From Gemmatimonadota bacterium (GTDB lineage: Bacteria > Gemmatimonadota > Gemmatimonadetes > Gemmatimonadales > Gemmatimonadaceae), in contig PMAE01000077.1 of the NCBI GenBank assembly GCA_003152485.1, positions 1 through 37,605 on the forward strand: a DNA stretch of 37,605 bases, written 5' to 3'. Both the position numbers and the translations under genes were made by a program. The notes under the pieces were generated by a model that had not been told where the DNA came from, ran no database searches, and worked only from the letters and a program-made list of their open reading frames with translations. The stretch's first letter is position 1, and each line of letters starts with the position of its first letter. Below, piece after piece: positions 1-7,428 of the stretch.

Positions 1-9
1 CCCCAAACG

Positions 10-39
10 ACGGCCCCCGTTCCTGAGACCGAGGGCCGT
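10..39. terminator. hairpin at left edge, possible terminator of an upstream gene
   Basis: ACGGCCC (10-16) is the exact reverse complement of GGGCCGT (33-39), with a 16-nt loop. There is no clear T-run on either side. It precedes the first gene by about 75 bases and may end a gene lying to the left of the window. The function is inferred only from position and stem. Confidence 0.35.
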
Positions 40-116
40 TCGACCGTGCAACATAAAGCACCGACTGTCCGCGGTGCAGTTTATTGTTCAGCGGACCGGG
101 TCGCCTGAGGCTCGCC

Positions 117-629
117 ATGGGAACAACCGCGTACCGGATATTGGCACTCCTCGTTGGCGTCGCACTCGTGATCATGGCACTCGTGGTCTCGGTCGGGGCT
201 GCGATCATCGTGCCGATCGCCATGTGGGTCGCCGCGTCTGTCCTCCGTCGCCGCGGTCGCCACCTGACCCTCGCCAACGGCTGGATCGCAGGCGTCCTGT
301 CCTACTCCGCCATCATCACGGTCGCGGTCATCTGGGCCGCCACGCTCGGTCCGATGCGCGGCATCGCCGCGAAAATGGCGACAGAGGTCGAGGCGGCGCA
401 GCAGCATCCACCGCCGCCGCCAGCGTTCCTTCGCGACTTCCCGATGGCCAAGCCCCAACCGCTCCCTCCAATGACCGCCAAGATCCTCGGCGTCGTTGGC
501 CCGGTGTTGACGGTCGAGCTCCTCGGCCTCCTGACCGGGAGTCTCTGCTGGGCCGGCGTCTTGCTACTGGTCTACGGTGCTATTGGCCCGCGGTCGCGCC
601 AATCGGTAGCGACTCTATCTTCGACTTGA
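117..629 (+). CDS. small multi-spanning membrane protein, unknown function
   Basis: The product is 170 residues from the ATG at 117; an in-frame TTG at 84 would add 11 residues. I prefer the ATG because a GAGG lies about 6 bases upstream and the hydrophobic stretch begins right after it. The N-terminal third is one long hydrophobic region, probably two helices. A third helix follows around residues 60-80 and a fourth near the C-terminus. Between helices three and four is a polar segment with a five-proline run, probably a loop. I do not recognise a family. Its last 50 coding bases overlap the end of the convergent gene on the other strand. Confidence 0.6.
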   Translation: MGTTAYRILALLVGVALVIMALVVSVGAAIIVPIAMWVAASVLRRRGRHLTLANGWIAGVLSYSAIITVAVIWAATLGPMRGIAAKMATEVEAAQQHPPPPPAFLRDFPMAKPQPLPPMTAKILGVVGPVLTVELLGLLTGSLCWAGVLLLVYGAIGPRSRQSVATLSST

Positions 630-1485
630 TCACTTCCTGAATCGGTGCGCTTGACCCACCCGACGACTCTTCCATCGACATCTGCATCCGGCTCGTCTGC
701 GTACCAGTCGAACCGAGGAAGATCCCCGATGTGCTGAGGAGCTGGACGGTGCGAATCGTGCCATCTGCCACCAAATGGATCGGTTTGTCTTTCTCCTTCC
801 CCTCGCCCGTCGTCGATATCACCGCGGTCCGCTCCAATTGCCACGCGTGCTCGCCCGCGACGGTCGTGTCGCCGGTGATCTTCGATGTCGTGACGGTGGA
901 GGTCTTGATGTCGAACTCGCCGCGCTTGAAGGTGTCGGAGCTCGTGTCTGTCCACGTAGTCCCGGGCCCCACCTGTGCCGGTACCGCGGCTAGGAACCGA
1001 CCGAAGGCGCGGTACAACGCGATCGTCTTGGTGTCGGTGACACTGGCCGGTGGCGCAAACACGTAGAGCCGACCCTGCGGCGACATCGTCCCTTCCATCC
1101 GCGCGCCGCGATAGCCTTGCAGGTCCGCCGCCGGCGCGTCGAGCGTCGAAGTCACCGCAACCGAGTCGAGCGTCAACGTGAGCGCCAGCGTGTCGCGCGC
1201 CTTCGACGCGAGCACCAGGGTGACGAACTGCGTGGTCGTGGTCGCGAATTCGAATGGCGCCCGCCCACCCGCTTGATCTTGCGTCCGCGTGTCCACCGAT
1301 GTGATCCGGTAGTGCCGGGTTCCGCTTGCGTACATGAACGTGCCGCTCGGCGCCGCACTTTCGGCTGCCGGCTGGCGCATCGCCGGCTGTCCGTGCCCCA
1401 CGGCGGCGAGCGTAGCGGTCATGGCGCTGGCCGCGACCGCGGCGAGCATGGCGCGTCGGCCGACCGCGTGACGGAATCGATACAT
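580..1485 (-). CDS. secreted protein of unknown function
   Basis: 301 residues. Arg/His-rich N-terminus, then a hydrophobic Ala-rich stretch (about residues 12-30) ending near a GHGQ-like cleavage region: a typical Sec signal peptide. The mature part is rich in Thr, Ser and Val with alternating patterns such as TSTVTTSKITGDTTVAGE, suggesting beta structure. A CGGAG lies 6-10 bases upstream of the ATG, supporting the start. I recognise no catalytic motif and no family. Its 3' end overlaps the convergent membrane-protein gene by 50 bp, so each mRNA would carry antisense sequence to the other. It is divergent from the sensor kinase gene at 1893, with about 400 bases between the two starts. Confidence 0.65.
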   Translation of the reverse strand: MYRFRHAVGRRAMLAAVAASAMTATLAAVGHGQPAMRQPAAESAAPSGTFMYASGTRHYRITSVDTRTQDQAGGRAPFEFATTTTQFVTLVLASKARDTLALTLTLDSVAVTSTLDAPAADLQGYRGARMEGTMSPQGRLYVFAPPASVTDTKTIALYRAFGRFLAAVPAQVGPGTTWTDTSSDTFKRGEFDIKTSTVTTSKITGDTTVAGEHAWQLERTAVISTTGEGKEKDKPIHLVADGTIRTVQLLSTSGIFLGSTGTQTSRMQMSMEESSGGSSAPIQEVIKSKIESLPIGATAGQ

Positions 1486-1892
1486 GGAGCTACTCCGGTG
1501 GAAGACCGAATGTGTCGGCGAGGGCAGGCAGTACTACGGTGCGAGACCTGCGAACACCAAATTTACAGCCTCGTGAGTCGAATCGGCATGGTCCGAGAGC
1601 CTAGCTGCCGGGGCGTCTCCGGGAACACCGCGGTCGGCGGCGGAGCCAGAACGGCCTCTGCAGGCGCCGCCGCGGGCTTGGCGCATGTCGTCCGACCGTG
1701 GCGGGGCACAGGCGCGGGCCGCGCGGGGTATCCTCTCACGCGGCGGTCGCCAAACCAGTGGTGACGGGCGGGTTTCCGAACGTGTTCCCGGGCGTGTTGC
1801 CGAACGCTTTTCCGGGCGCGCCGAAGCCGGCTCACACTCGGCCGATATTGACAAAGCGATCCAGAGCGTCCGCATTGTCGCATTTTACCGTC
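1486..1892. other. intergenic region between divergent genes, with an imperfect 24-bp repeat
   Basis: About 400 bases between the start of the secreted-protein gene (minus) and the likely start of the sensor kinase (plus). Positions 1776-1799 and 1800-1823 form an imperfect direct repeat of period 24, each beginning CCGAACG and containing a C-rich CCGGGCG core. A TTGACA hexamer sits at 1848-1853, but I find no convincing -10 at the right distance. The kinase reading frame stays open back to about 1698. If translated, the repeat would read as a Phe-Pro-Asn/Gly-rich stretch, so it could be an N-terminal extension instead. Confidence 0.45.
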
Positions 1893-3227
1893 ATGACCTT
1901 GGTTGCCCCTTCGCCTTCGCCGCCGGCTGCGGCGGTCCCTCCCAGCGCGCTGGACGGGACCGCGGACGCTGACGTGGGACCAAACCGCTCATTCGAGAGC
2001 GGACCCCTCGCCGAACTTCGAGACCGGGCCGAGCGCCAGCTCAACGCCGTGCGCGCGGTCGTGCTGACGCTCCTCGCGACCGCGGCATTCGCCTACGCAC
2101 CATCGCTCACCCCCGCGCTGCGCGTCGTCAACATATCGATCCTCGTCCCGACGCTGGCGTGGACGCTCGCCCAGTATCTCCGCTGGTACGACCGGCCGCG
2201 ACTTCCGGGGTGGCTTACGCTCGCCAATCCCGTCGTGGACATCACCGCCGTGACCGCCGCGATGGCAGGCTACGGGCTGACCCAATCGGCGACGCTAGCG
2301 CTGAAATCGCCGATGTTCCTCGCCTATTTCGTGATTCTCGCCGCGCGACCGGTCACCTCGTCCACCCGCCGCGCCGCCGCCGCCGCCGTCTTGACAGTCG
2401 TGGAGTACACGGTGCTCGTCGGATACTTCGTCGTGCAGCGCGGCGTGTCCTTCGCCGCGAGCCCGCTGTCGGCCGCCGCTGGAACCGGCATCGCGCCGCT
2501 CGACGAAGGCGCCAAGCTGCTCCTGCTCGCGGTGGCCGGCACCATCGCGATCTACGCCACGGCGTGGCACGAGCGGTTGGTGGTCGCCTATTCCCGCGCC
2601 GCGCGCGAGCGTGAGCGCCTCGAGATGCGCCTCACCCGGGCGCAGCTCGAAAGCCTCAAGAATCAATTACAGCCGCATTTTCTCTTCAACGCGCTCAATG
2701 CCATCACCGCCCTCATCCCCACCGATGCGCGCGCCGCGCAGCGGACGGTCCACGGCCTGAGCGAGCTACTCCGGCTCTCCCTCAACAGCTCGGCGGAAAA
2801 CGAGGTCCGTCTCGATCGCGAGCTGGAGTTGCTGGGCCACTACCTGGGGATCCAACGGCTCCGTTTTCAGGATCGCCTCACCGTGCAGATGGCCATCGAT
2901 CCTGGCGTGCGGCGTGCGTTCGTTCCGAATCTCCTCCTCCAGCCGCTCGTCGAAAACGCGATTCGCCATGGCATCGGTCCCCGCGCCGCCGGCGGGTCGA
3001 TCGACATCAGCGTCACACGTCACGACGATGTGCTCCGTCTTCGGGTCGCCGACGACGGAGTGGGCGCTCGACTGGACCGCCAACGGCGCCTTGCGCGCGA
3101 GGGGGTGGGGCTCGGGAATACGCGGGCCCGGTTGCAGCATCTCTACGGAGACCGACATCGGCTGGCGGTGTCCGCCGCGCCCGGATCGGGCTTCGCAGTC
3201 GAGATCGACTTGCCCTATCGGATATGA
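1893..3227 (+). CDS. LytS-type sensor histidine kinase
   Basis: 444 residues from the ATG at 1893. The frame is open upstream to GTGs at 1758/1761 and beyond, so the true start is uncertain. The N-terminal half holds about five hydrophobic helices, a membrane input module. A charged linker with a run of Arg/Glu leads to the His_kinase box NQLQPHFLFNALN; His262 is the expected phospho-acceptor. N-box residues (LLLQPLVENAIRHG) and the G-box (GVGLGNTRARL) complete a GHKL ATPase domain. This is the LytS/YehU class, which pairs with LytTR regulators, and one follows immediately with an ATGA overlap. The signal sensed cannot be read from the sequence. It probably phosphorylates Asp77 of the next gene's product. 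Confidence 0.9.
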   Translation: MTLVAPSPSPPAAAVPPSALDGTADADVGPNRSFESGPLAELRDRAERQLNAVRAVVLTLLATAAFAYAPSLTPALRVVNISILVPTLAWTLAQYLRWYDRPRLPGWLTLANPVVDITAVTAAMAGYGLTQSATLALKSPMFLAYFVILAARPVTSSTRRAAAAAVLTVVEYTVLVGYFVVQRGVSFAASPLSAAAGTGIAPLDEGAKLLLLAVAGTIAIYATAWHERLVVAYSRAARERERLEMRLTRAQLESLKNQLQPHFLFNALNAITALIPTDARAAQRTVHGLSELLRLSLNSSAENEVRLDRELELLGHYLGIQRLRFQDRLTVQMAIDPGVRRAFVPNLLLQPLVENAIRHGIGPRAAGGSIDISVTRHDDVLRLRVADDGVGARLDRQRRLAREGVGLGNTRARLQHLYGDRHRLAVSAAPGSGFAVEIDLPYRI

Positions 3228-4090
3228 CACCTCGCTCTACTCCGCCCGCCGCCCCGCCTGCCGGTGCGGCCGCCTCTGCGCGCCCGTTGCGCCCGTTGCG
3301 CGCGTTGATCGTGGATGATGAGCCGCTCGCGCGCGCGCGGCTCTGCGAACTGCTCGGTGTGGAAGCAGACGTGGAAGTCATCGGCGAGTGCGGCAATGGC
3401 GACGACGCGGTCATCGCCATTGCCCGTGACCGTCCTGATCTCGTGCTGTTGGACATTCAGATGCCGGAGCTCGATGGCTTCGGCGTGGTCCGGGCGGTGG
3501 GCGTCGAGCGCATGCCGGCGGTCGTATTCGTGACCGCGCACGACGAGCACGCGGTGGCGGCGTTCGAGATCCACGCCGTTGACTACGTGCTCAAGCCGGT
3601 GGATCCGGACCGGTTCGCGGAGGCGGTGCGGCGCGCCCAGCGTCGTATTGCGGCGAGCGCCGGCGGTGCTGGCCACGGCGACGATCGCGACCTTCGCGAG
3701 CGCCTGGCTGCGTTGGTCGCCGAGGTCTCGGCGGCTGTCGCACCCCCGAGCCTCACGGCATCGAGTGGGCGACTCGCCATCAAGGGGGAAGGTCGCGTCG
3801 TGTTCGTGCGCATCGCCGATGTCGATTGGGTCGAGGCGATGGACAACTACGTGCGGCTGCACATCGGCCGCGACGTCCACATGATGCGCGAGACGCTCTC
3901 GAATCTCGAGACGCGATTGCCAGGCACCACCTTTCTCCGCATTCATCGCTCGGCGATCGTGAACATTGAGCGGATCCGCGAGGTGCAACCATGGTTCGCG
4001 GGCGACTACGTGGTGATTCTCACTGACGGCACGAAGCTGACGACCGGGCGACGGTATCGCACCGCGGTGCAGGCGCTGCTCGAGCCCTGA
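3224..4090 (+). CDS. LytTR-family response regulator
   Basis: 288 residues. An Ala/Pro-rich N-terminal tail of about 25 residues precedes a receiver domain starting at ALIVDDEPLAR. Phospho-acceptor Asp77 lies in LVLLDIQMPELDG, and the conserved Lys is in YVLKPVDPDRF. After a flexible linker the C-terminal third is a LytTR DNA-binding domain, with the typical WVEAMDNYVRLH and FLRIHRSAIVN segments. The start overlaps the kinase stop by ATGA, so the two are translationally coupled and almost certainly partners. Targets are unknown. The copper/outer-membrane gene set beginning 160 bases downstream is the nearest candidate, by position only. Confidence 0.92.
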   Translation: MTPRSTPPAAPPAGAAASARPLRPLRALIVDDEPLARARLCELLGVEADVEVIGECGNGDDAVIAIARDRPDLVLLDIQMPELDGFGVVRAVGVERMPAVVFVTAHDEHAVAAFEIHAVDYVLKPVDPDRFAEAVRRAQRRIAASAGGAGHGDDRDLRERLAALVAEVSAAVAPPSLTASSGRLAIKGEGRVVFVRIADVDWVEAMDNYVRLHIGRDVHMMRETLSNLETRLPGTTFLRIHRSAIVNIERIREVQPWFAGDYVVILTDGTKLTTGRRYRTAVQALLEP

Positions 4091-4249
4091 TCCGCTGGGG
4101 TGGTCGTCGCGAGCGAAGCCCGCGGCCCATTCGCCCCGCAATCCTAGTCATTCGCCCCAGGCAACGCGCGGCCCATGTGCAGTGCGCATATGGTCAGTGC
4201 AGCACGGCCTGGCGTATCTACGGCAACCCCAACGCGTGGAGTACGGGTC

Positions 4250-4666
4250 ATGCGCAACGGACATGTAGTGATCAGCATCTCGGCGCTCGCTCTGGCCGTC
4301 GCAGGATGCGGCAACGTGCCGGCCTTGGACGTCGCGGCGCCCGGGACATCGGGCGCGACCGGCGGGGCCAACGGGACGATCGTCGCGGCGGGCTCGACGG
4401 GCAGTAACAACGGCTACTCCAACCCCGACCCCAGTGCTGGGATGTACTTCTTCAGTCCGACGCCAGACACGGTCGCTGCCGGGTCGACGGTCACCTTTCA
4501 ATTCGACGATGTCGCACACACCGTGACCTTCGATCAGAATCCGGGCAGCGTGGCGAACATTCCGGCCACGAGCAATGCCGACTCGACGCGCACGCTGACC
4601 GCCGGGACCTATACGTATCACTGCTCGATCCATACGTACATGACCGGCACGATCATCGCCCAATGA
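4250..4666 (+). CDS. blue-copper (cupredoxin) lipoprotein
   Basis: 138 residues from the ATG at 4250, which has GTGGAG about 10 bases upstream; the open frame upstream has no signal-like sequence. Residues 1-20 form a lipoprotein signal ending VAGC, so Cys20 would be lipidated. A Gly/Ala/Ser/Thr/Asn-rich linker follows, then a plastocyanin-like domain. The type 1 copper ligands are all visible: His90 in DVAHTV, then Cys125, His128 and Met131 in YHCSIHTYM. The C-x2-H-x2-M spacing is the tight amicyanin/halocyanin form. Likely role: a one-electron carrier anchored in the periplasm or envelope. It overlaps the next gene by ATGA. The electron donor and acceptor are not identifiable here. Confidence 0.88.
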   Translation: MRNGHVVISISALALAVAGCGNVPALDVAAPGTSGATGGANGTIVAAGSTGSNNGYSNPDPSAGMYFFSPTPDTVAAGSTVTFQFDDVAHTVTFDQNPGSVANIPATSNADSTRTLTAGTYTYHCSIHTYMTGTIIAQ

Positions 4667-5559
4667 AAGGCTCCGCGATGGGGCGAGGGGGGCGCACCGC
4701 GACCGGACTCGCCGCCGCGTTGTGTGCGCTCTCCGCGGCGTCGGCCGCCGCGCAGTGCACGCCGCCCGCCAACAGCAACGAGGCGAAGCTGCTCGCGTTC
4801 TACGAGGCGCCGATCGTGTTCGCGACCGCCGATGCGCCCATGCGCCTGCCGCTTGGCGGCCTCGCGCTCACCGGTGAGCTTGTGGGAGTGCCCGCGCCCG
4901 CGGCCAACACGCAGCGGACGAATTTCTGCTACCCGGCGACGCAGGACGCGACGCATCTCTCCCCCCTGTTGCCGCGAGTGCGCCTCACGGTCGGCCTGCC
5001 GTTCGGCTTCGCGATCGAAGGGAGCTACCTCCCGCCCGTGACGGTGGATCGCGCACAACCGAATCTCGGAAGCCTCGCGCTCTCGTATACGCGAAGCCTG
5101 ATCGCACCTCCGGCGAACGTGTCCGGCGTCGCGGTCCTGCTGCAACTGCGGGCCCACGCCACGATGGGGAGCGTGAAAGGCCCGATCACCTGTCCAACGT
5201 CGGCGCTCCAACTCACGGATGAGGGCGCGCCCTGCTTCGGCAGTGCGCCGTCCAAAGACACGTTCTACCCGACGTCGGAGGGCGGAGAAGGCTCGCTGGG
5301 GGTCACGGCACCAGGCGGGCGCGTCACCGTCTTTGCGGGCGGCGGCTACACGTTTTTGTCACCCCACTTCCGGGTGGGGTTCACGAACGAGAATGATGTC
5401 ACTGACCGGACGTTGGTCGAGATCGATCTCCAGCGTGCCGCGGTGTTCGGTGGCGTAGATGTGCGGATCTTCCGGGCTCTAGACGCGGGCGCGGAGGTGT
5501 ATTCTGTGCCCGCGGATCTGACGACGTGGCGGGTCACCGCGCGCTACCGCCTGTGGTAG
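4663..5559 (+). CDS. secreted, outer-membrane barrel-like protein
   Basis: 298 residues with a clear signal peptide (Ala-rich core, cleavage near SAAAQC). The mature chain has repeated amphipathic beta-like stretches (RLTVGLPFGFAIEGSYL, GRVTVFAGGGYTFLS) and ends in an aromatic residue (RYRLW), as outer-membrane barrels often do. At least four cysteines occur in the mature part (QCTPP, NFCYP, ITCPT, APCFG), which would allow two disulfides. The start overlaps the cupredoxin stop; a second in-frame ATG at 4678 is possible. No porin or transporter family can be named. Its coupling to a copper protein suggests a shared envelope redox or metal function, which is inference. Confidence 0.75.
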   Translation: MKGSAMGRGGRTATGLAAALCALSAASAAAQCTPPANSNEAKLLAFYEAPIVFATADAPMRLPLGGLALTGELVGVPAPAANTQRTNFCYPATQDATHLSPLLPRVRLTVGLPFGFAIEGSYLPPVTVDRAQPNLGSLALSYTRSLIAPPANVSGVAVLLQLRAHATMGSVKGPITCPTSALQLTDEGAPCFGSAPSKDTFYPTSEGGEGSLGVTAPGGRVTVFAGGGYTFLSPHFRVGFTNENDVTDRTLVEIDLQRAAVFGGVDVRIFRALDAGAEVYSVPADLTTWRVTARYRLW

Positions 5560-5561
5560 AG

Positions 5562-5978
5562 ATGCCAGTCGCGGCACAGGAGCCGATCGCGGTATCACCA
5601 CCACGTCAGGCGCCGCTGGCGTCGCGCGGACCGCGGATTGCGGTGGCCACGCTGCTGCGGTGGATCATGCTCGCGGTTTTCGTCGGTGCGGGTAGCGCCA
5701 AGTTGCTCGGCGTCAGCTCGATGGTCGCGCTGTTCACGGCCGTGGGCTTCGGACAATGGTTCCGGTACGTCATCGGGATCGGCGAGCTCACCGGTGCGCT
5801 ACTGCTGGCTTCCCCGCGCACGGCGTTGCCGGGGACGTGTCTGCTCAGCCTCCTCATGATCGGCGCCGCGGGCACGGAGATGTTCATTCTCCGGAGACTG
5901 CCCTTATCGTCGGGGCTGACACTGCTCGCCTTAGTGGTCGTCGCGATGACATCCCTGCGCCCGGCTCGCCGCCCGTGA
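5562..5978 (+). CDS. DoxX-family integral membrane protein
   Basis: 138 residues from the ATG at 5562, two bases after the preceding stop. After a Pro/Ala-rich cytoplasmic N-terminus it has four predicted helices. These begin with LLRWIMLAVFVGAGSAKLLG, the usual DoxX first helix with its GxxKL turn, followed by GIGELTGALLL and two further spans. DoxX-like proteins are poorly characterised; some associate with quinol oxidation or with thiol/sulfur redox. It is probably the last gene of the cupredoxin operon. A new promoter for the sulfur gene begins only 13 bases after its stop. Confidence 0.8.
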   Translation: MPVAAQEPIAVSPPRQAPLASRGPRIAVATLLRWIMLAVFVGAGSAKLLGVSSMVALFTAVGFGQWFRYVIGIGELTGALLLASPRTALPGTCLLSLLMIGAAGTEMFILRRLPLSSGLTLLALVVVAMTSLRPARRP

Positions 5979-5991
5979 CCGCGGGGCAGCC

Positions 5992-6021
5992 TTGACAGGC
6001 GACTCGATCGCCGCGTACCCT
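5992..6021 (+). promoter_or_regulatory. sigma70-type promoter of the leader/sulfurtransferase unit
   Basis: A perfect TTGACA (5992-5997) is followed after 18 bases by TACCCT (6016-6021), a TAnnnT -10. Transcription would start 6-8 bases later, at or next to the A of the leader ATG at 6028, so the leader mRNA is probably leaderless. No Shine-Dalgarno sequence precedes that ATG, in agreement. Confidence 0.65.
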
Positions 6022-6027
6022 ACCATC

Positions 6028-6105
6028 ATGTCCTTCCGCGACCGTATGTGTTGTTGCGCCTGTACCGCCGCTCGGCGGCCCGGACGGAGTGCGCTCGCGG
6101 CGTAA
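6028..6105 (+). CDS. polycysteine leader peptide (putative attenuator ORF)
   Basis: A 25-codon ORF. Codons 7-12 read Met-Cys-Cys-Cys-Ala-Cys, giving four cysteines in five codons (TGT TGT TGC GCC TGT at 6049-6063), and the tail is Arg/Ala-rich. It lies directly behind a strong promoter, upstream of a terminator-like hairpin and a sulfurtransferase gene. Known parallel: actinobacteria (Mycobacterium, Streptomyces) carry short leaderless ORFs with Cys runs before sulfur-assimilation and sulfurtransferase genes, and ribosome stalling at these codons when cysteine is scarce controls downstream expression. The peptide itself is probably not functional; its translation is the signal. The role here is inferred from architecture, but the codon run is seen directly. 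Confidence 0.75.
   Translation: MSFRDRMCCCACTAARRPGRSALAA
6065..6078 (+). promoter_or_regulatory. 5' hairpin inside the leader ORF (segments 1:2 of attenuator)
   Basis: CCGCC (6065-6069) pairs with GGCGG (6074-6078) across a 4-nt loop, immediately after the Cys codons. A ribosome stalled on those codons would cover the left arm and free the right one. GGCGGCC (6074-6080) is identical to 6157-6163 in the 3' arm of the downstream terminator, so it can compete for that terminator's 5' arm (GGCCGC, 6143-6148). Confidence 0.5.
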
Positions 6106-6141
6106 CGGAACAACCTGTACCACACGCATTGCGATACCGGC

Positions 6142-6174
6142 CGGCCGCTCGACGAGGGCGGCCGTTGTGTTTTC
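6142..6174 (+). terminator. attenuator/terminator hairpin before the sulfurtransferase gene
   Basis: CGGCCGC (6142-6148) and GCGGCCG (6158-6164) form a perfect 7-bp GC stem with a 9-nt loop, followed directly by TTGTGTTTTC, a T-rich tract rare in this GC-rich sequence. This is an intrinsic terminator placed between the leader ORF and the structural gene. The T-tract makes a coding explanation unlikely. Confidence 0.7.
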
Positions 6175-6230
6175 TGACCGTCGACCCCGCATTCGGCTCC
6201 GCAATCGAACCCGCAACTGGAGTAGCTGAC

Positions 6231-7154
6231 ATGACACCCGCCACTGCGACACCACAAGCCGTCCCGTCCGTTCCTGGTGCGGTTGTCGATCCGGCAATCG
6301 CCGCGAAGGGGTATGTCCACCCGGAGGTCCTCGTCACGACGACCTGGGTCGCCGAGCATCTCAACGACCCGAAGGTGCGAATCCTCGAGAGCGACGAAGA
6401 CGTGCTGCTCTACGACACCGGCCATATCCCCGGCGCCCAGAAGATCGACTGGCACCTCGACCTGAATGACGCGGTCATTCGCGACTACCTCACGCGTGAC
6501 GCGTTCCAGGTCCTACTCCGTCGCCTTGGCATCGACGACACGACGACCGTCGTCTTTTATGGCGACAAGAACAACTGGTGGGCGGCGTACGCGTTTTGGG
6601 TGTTCAAGCTGTTCGGGTTCACGAACTCCCGCCTCGTAGACGGTGGTCGCAGCAAGTGGGAGGCGGAAGGGCGCCCCACGACCACCGAGGTGCCGCGCTA
6701 CCCGGCGACGCAGTACGCCGCGGCCGAGCGGTCCGATTCCGCGATCCGCGCGTTCTTCGGCGAAGTGCGCCAACACCTCGCGGGCTCCGGCAAGCTCGTC
6801 GATGTCCGGTCTCCGCAGGAGTTCACCGGTGAGAAGCTGCACATGCCCGACTATCCGCAGGAGGGCACGCTCCGCGGCGGCCACATCCCGGGCGCCAAGA
6901 GCGTCCCGTGGGCGCGTGCCGCCAACGCGGACGGCACCTTCAAGACCGCGGCCGAGCTGCGCGCGATCTACGAGACGGAGCAGGGGCTCAAGCCGACGGA
7001 CGACGTCATCGCGTATTGCCGCATCGGCGAGCGCTCCTCCCACACGTGGTTCGTGCTGACCTATCTCCTCGGCTATCCCACGGTCCGTAACTACGATGGG
7101 AGCTGGACCGAATGGGGCAACGCTGTCCGCTCTCCGATCGCGAAGGGTGCGTAG
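6231..7154 (+). CDS. thiosulfate/3-mercaptopyruvate sulfurtransferase (two rhodanese domains)
   Basis: 307 residues from the ATG at 6231, with CTGGAG 9-14 bases upstream; the longer open frame runs into the leader region and is rejected. There are two rhodanese domains. The N-terminal, non-catalytic one (about 30-160) has the DTGHIPGA motif. The C-terminal one (about 180-300) has [25 protein letters not shown] and the active-site loop with Cys263 in [12 protein letters not shown]. CRxGxRS is typical of thiosulfate sulfurtransferases (actinobacterial CysA/SseA-like). The enzyme moves sulfane sulfur from thiosulfate to an acceptor such as cyanide or a thiol. Regulation by the upstream polycysteine leader would tie it to cysteine supply. 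A strong terminator follows the gene. Confidence 0.93.
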   Translation: MTPATATPQAVPSVPGAVVDPAIAAKGYVHPEVLVTTTWVAEHLNDPKVRILESDEDVLLYDTGHIPGAQKIDWHLDLNDAVIRDYLTRDAFQVLLRRLGIDDTTTVVFYGDKNNWWAAYAFWVFKLFGFTNSRLVDGGRSKWEAEGRPTTTEVPRYPATQYAAAERSDSAIRAFFGEVRQHLAGSGKLVDVRSPQEFTGEKLHMPDYPQEGTLRGGHIPGAKSVPWARAANADGTFKTAAELRAIYETEQGLKPTDDVIAYCRIGERSSHTWFVLTYLLGYPTVRNYDGSWTEWGNAVRSPIAKGA

Positions 7155-7223
7155 GCGGCGGCCGGCGATCGCGGATCAGGGATAACGCGAGCTGGTCGCG
7201 GGGGTGCCACTCGAACGGCGGAT

Positions 7224-7258
7224 GACGGCCGGCCTGGGAGCAGGTGGGGCCGGCCGTC
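7224..7258 (+). terminator. rho-independent-type hairpin after the sulfurtransferase gene
   Basis: GACGGCCGGCC (7224-7234) and GGCCGGCCGTC (7248-7258) are a perfect 11-bp inverted repeat with a 13-nt loop, followed by TTG. It begins about 70 bases after the stop. The tail is poor in T, but the stem is among the strongest in the window. Confidence 0.6.
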
Positions 7259-7428
7259 TTGCGCGTCCTGGAAATCATGGCGAGGCTGGGTAGGCGCCGT
7301 TCGCGAACGGCGGCTGCTGCGTTGTCCGTTGGCGTCATGGTGGCATCGATTGGACGTGCGAATCGCTCATCGCGAATCGGTCATCGCGAATCGGCGCATC
7401 ATGGCTCGCGCGTCGCCTAGCCTTGCAA
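7259..7428. other. non-coding stretch upstream of the tetR promoter
   Basis: With the flanking sites this is the bulk of the 340-base gap between sulfurtransferase and tetR. I see no gene in it. Apart from the 14-bp repeats at 7358-7399, listed separately, nothing stands out. Confidence 0.5.
7358..7399. repeat. 14-bp tandem repeat, about three copies, upstream of tetR
   Basis: Units start at 7358, 7372 and 7386. The first two are GCGAATCG[C/G]TCATC and the third diverges after GCGAATCGG. They sit 30-70 bases upstream of the tetR promoter -35, where activators or extra repressor units often bind. They could equally be neutral slippage products. Confidence 0.6.

Noticed and set aside
1698-1892. 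65-residue N-terminal extension of the LytS kinase
   Set aside because: The frame is open, but it is low-complexity and repeat-derived. The hydrophobic input domain begins after 1893, so I kept the shorter model and noted the alternative.
4141-4249. Short direct repeats (GCGGCCCAT, ATTCGCCCC, CAGTGC) before the cupredoxin gene, considered as LytTR sites
   Set aside because: They do not match the known LytTR consensus well enough to annotate. Only the CAGTGC pair is mentioned, as a weak lead.
6048-6230. Longer sulfurtransferase starting within the leader region
   Set aside because: It would absorb the leader ORF and the T-tailed hairpin, and the upstream residues show no rhodanese similarity. 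The ATG at 6231 has a ribosome site.
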